36,649 nucleotides of DNA from Paracoccus saliphilus. GTDB taxonomy: Bacteria; Pseudomonadota; Alphaproteobacteria; Rhodobacterales; Rhodobacteraceae. The first letter of the stretch is position 1; each line of letters starts with the position of its first letter. A program made the position numbers and the translations under genes. Shown one piece after another: positions 34,921 to 36,649 of the stretch. The notes under the pieces are model-generated. The model ran no database searches, was not told the origin of the DNA, and worked only from the letters and a program-made list of their open reading frames with translations. The stretch spans positions 1 to 36,649 of the forward strand of contig QKYL01000217.1 in the NCBI GenBank assembly GCA_003255745.1, read 5' to 3'.

Positions 34921-35418
34921 TCAGGCGGCACCGGGCTCCCGGCGCATCAGCGCGGCCAGATCGGGTCGGGCTGATTTCACCTCGCGCGTGACGATATAGG
35001 TCATGTATCTCTGTATCCCCAGCTCGGCCTCCAGCATCTTTTCCATCAGCTCTTGAAAGGTCCGCAGGCTGGGAGTGAAGACTTTGAGAACATAGTCCAT
35101 CCCCCCGCCGGTCGCGACGCATTCGGTGACTTCTGTCATAGCGCCGATATAAGCCTCGAAGCGTTGAAAGTCCGACTTTCGATGTTGGGACAGCGACACT
35201 GTCACAACAACCTGCGAGAAATTGCCAAGCCGTTCCAAAGCGACATCGGCGTGGTATCCGCGGATAAGCCCGGCTGCCTTCAGGCGGCTCAGGCGCGCCC
35301 AGCAGGGCGTCGGCGACAGGTTGACCATCTCGGCCAGCTTGGCCTTGCTCAGCTGGCCGCATTTCTGAACGGCCACCAGGATGCGGATGTCCGTCGCATC
35401 AAGACCAATCCTGCTCAT
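34921..35418 (-). CDS. Lrp/AsnC-family regulator
   Basis: A 165-residue regulator starting at 35418 (MSRIGLDATDIRILVAVQKC), with AGGA upstream. The helix-turn-helix is QLSKAKLAEMVNLSPTPCWA followed by RLSRLKAAGLI. The RAM domain contains SQVVVTVSLSQHRKSDFQRF and TECVATGGGMDYVLKVFTPS. It is transcribed in the same direction as the folD-metF cluster, about 270 bases upstream of folD, and is the likeliest regulator of it. The effector is unknown. It shares family but only modest similarity with the putR product in this window. Confidence 0.88.
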   Translation of the reverse strand: MSRIGLDATDIRILVAVQKCGQLSKAKLAEMVNLSPTPCWARLSRLKAAGLIRGYHADVALERLGNFSQVVVTVSLSQHRKSDFQRFEAYIGAMTEVTECVATGGGMDYVLKVFTPSLRTFQELMEKMLEAELGIQRYMTYIVTREVKSARPDLAALMRREPGAA

Positions 35419-35574
35419 CTGTCTGTTCCTGCGTTCTTCTGTCCCGTTGCGGCGTCTGGACGTGCTGCCCGCACCAGCCGCAGGCCACCTGCCGCTGCAA
35501 GGGTGCCGCAGGCCCGCCCCGCACACTCTCAACACGCGTTCCGGAAGTTTCACAAGTCGGTTCAGCCGCTGCGC

Positions 35575-36252
35575 CTACCAGCCGTCGATCTCATCGGCGA
35601 CCAGGCGCTGCAGCGTCCAGATGTATTCGTCGTGGATGCCCCATTCCGCCAGCCCGCGCGCCGTGCGCAACAGGTATTCCGCGCCCGACCCCGCAGCCCC
35701 TGCCGCGTGGGCCAGCCTGCGCGCCTGTTCGGCAACGGTCACGCGAACAACCGGGGCGTCAACGGGATCGGCATAAAAGGTCAGGGCGTCTTCGCGCCCG
35801 CGCTCTGTCTCGATCTGGATCCAGCAGGCATTCGCGGCCAGTTCGTGTGCGACCAGTTCGCGTTTCAGGATGCTGCGCAGGGACTGGGTTTCGGTTCCTT
35901 CGGCGATCTCCAGCACCAACCCCTCACAGCTGCCGCCCGAGGTAAGGGCCAGCATCAGGCCCGGCCGCTCGGGCGTCCCGCGGAAATGGTCAAGGCTCAA
36001 CGAGAAGTCCCGGTGCCAACCGATCGCCTTGCCGCGACGCCGGGCCTGTACCTCGAACCCAGGGTTCCAGATCAGCGATCCATAGGCGAAAATGGGGATG
36101 GGGCGGGGTCTGCCGGTGGTCAGCCGTTCGGCCAGGCTGTCCAGATCCGCATCCTCCAGCATGCGCCAAAGGGGATTGTAAAGCTCGCCTTCGGCCGGGG
36201 CGACGCGCATTATGTGATCGTCCGACAGTACGAGAGGACAGGATCTTTGCAT
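35575..36252 (-). CDS. ChaC-like gamma-glutamylcyclotransferase
   Basis: A 225-residue ChaC-type protein. The family motif YGSL is clear in IPIFAYGSLIWNPGF; FSLSLDHFRGTPERPGLMLA and GSCEGLVLEIAEG follow. The C terminus (EYLLRTARGLAEWGIHDEYI) matches the family. ChaC enzymes cleave gamma-glutamyl dipeptide parts, in many cases glutathione, to 5-oxoproline. I prefer the ATG at 36252 (MQRSCPLVLSDD), which follows GAGG by 9 bases; 36267 (MRLNP) is possible. Apparently monocistronic. Confidence 0.85.
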   Translation of the reverse strand: MQRSCPLVLSDDHIMRVAPAEGELYNPLWRMLEDADLDSLAERLTTGRPRPIPIFAYGSLIWNPGFEVQARRRGKAIGWHRDFSLSLDHFRGTPERPGLMLALTSGGSCEGLVLEIAEGTETQSLRSILKRELVAHELAANACWIQIETERGREDALTFYADPVDAPVVRVTVAEQARRLAHAAGAAGSGAEYLLRTARGLAEWGIHDEYIWTLQRLVADEIDGW

Positions 36253-36382
36253 GGGGTTCAGCCTCATGATTGGCTTTACGGCGCAGGGTGCCATATCAGC
36301 GACCCGACCGCGGGGACGATCTATCCCAAGGCAGGGAAAAGTGCCAGCCGCCCCGGTGCTGCGCCGGGAACCACAGGGCCTG

Positions 36383-36598
36383 TCACCCCATCGCCCGCAC
36401 CGGGCGAAGGGGATGGATCAACTGGCTGTCCTCCTCGCCGTGCGGCCATTGCCCATCAAGGCGCAGGCGCATCTGTTGTTGCCGGCCACGGAGGCTGGTG
36501 CCGATGTGCGGCTTGAACAGACGGGAAAAATAGTAGCTGTCGGAAAAGCCCAGCTTGTGCGCCGTCTACGAAACCGAGAAGCCGGCCTCTAAGCCGTG
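36383..36598 (-). pseudogene. AraC-type regulator C-terminal remnant
   Basis: Minus-strand sequence ending at a TGA (36385-36383) reads AHKLGFSDSYYFSRLFKPHI followed by GTSLR, the second helix-turn-helix of AraC/XylS regulators (family consensus: GFSDxSYFSRxFKxxxGxSP). The frame upstream carries an in-frame TAG (GFSVS-stop-TAHK), and no intact N-terminal domain is present before the window edge. A decayed gene, or a small piece of a gene whose rest lies beyond the window. Confidence 0.55.
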
Positions 36599-36649
36599 TT
36601 GATACAAGGGGCTCACAGGGCGGTCTGATCGTGACTCAAGCTGGTATCT
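36599..36649. other. Right-edge stretch
   Basis: Fifty-one bases at the window edge with nothing recognisable. Confidence 0.3.

Noticed and set aside
1..36649. CRISPR array
   Set aside because: No series of regularly spaced direct repeats was seen; the only short repeats are the palindromic inserts in the IS481 remnant.

Overview
The window looks like a chromosomal stretch from a high-GC alphaproteobacterium of the Rhodobacterales, most like Paracoccus. The basis is the GC-rich third-codon bias, a PutA without a DNA-binding domain next to an Lrp-type PutR, a LuxI/LuxR pair, and the style of the formate dehydrogenase operon. No database search was possible, so the genus is an inference. The first 3 kb and the 12.2-13.3 kb segment are insertion-sequence debris with a different base composition. 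The rest is densely coding.

Layout. At 0.3-0.8 kb lies a small exported cupredoxin-like protein. At 1.2-2.8 kb a decayed IS5-family element sits in a decayed IS110-family element. At 3.0-8.0 kb is a mixed housekeeping and accessory block: a HAD hydrolase, a small unknown protein, a YciF-type protein, a zinc alcohol dehydrogenase, a tartrate-dehydrogenase-like enzyme and two unknown proteins. At 8.0 kb is the selenocysteine tRNA (selC), followed by putA and the divergent putR. At 12.2-13.3 kb is an IS481-family transposase pseudogene riddled with small palindromic inserts. At 13.3-22.3 kb, on the minus strand, is one tightly coupled operon fdoG-fdoH-fdoI-fdhE-selA-selB: a selenocysteine-containing respiratory formate dehydrogenase, its maturation factor, and the two protein factors that make and deliver selenocysteine. 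FdoG is read through an in-frame TGA followed by a textbook bacterial SECIS hairpin. Divergent from it, at 22.6-25.6 kb, is a three-gene ABC transporter of the putative selenate/selenium-oxyanion type with a double-length permease. selD is not in the window.

At 25.6-27.2 kb is a quorum-sensing locus: luxI preceded by a 69-residue unknown ORF, and a divergent luxR with a 9-bp inverted repeat in its upstream region. At 27.6-34.7 kb, on the minus strand, is a one-carbon gene cluster: folD, a DmdA/GcvT-like folate-dependent methyltransferase, an OsmC protein, an ECHDC3-like crotonase, an acyl-CoA ligase, and the split methylenetetrahydrofolate reductase pair (MetV-like and MetF). An Lrp-type regulator lies upstream. 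A ChaC-like gamma-glutamylcyclotransferase and an AraC-type remnant close the window.

How the parts may work together (inference). A methyl group taken from an unidentified S-, N- or O-methyl substrate by the DmdA-like enzyme would enter the folate pool, be oxidised by MetF/MetV and FolD, and end as formate. The selenium-dependent formate dehydrogenase would then oxidise the formate into the respiratory chain. The adjacent transporter would supply selenium for selenocysteine.
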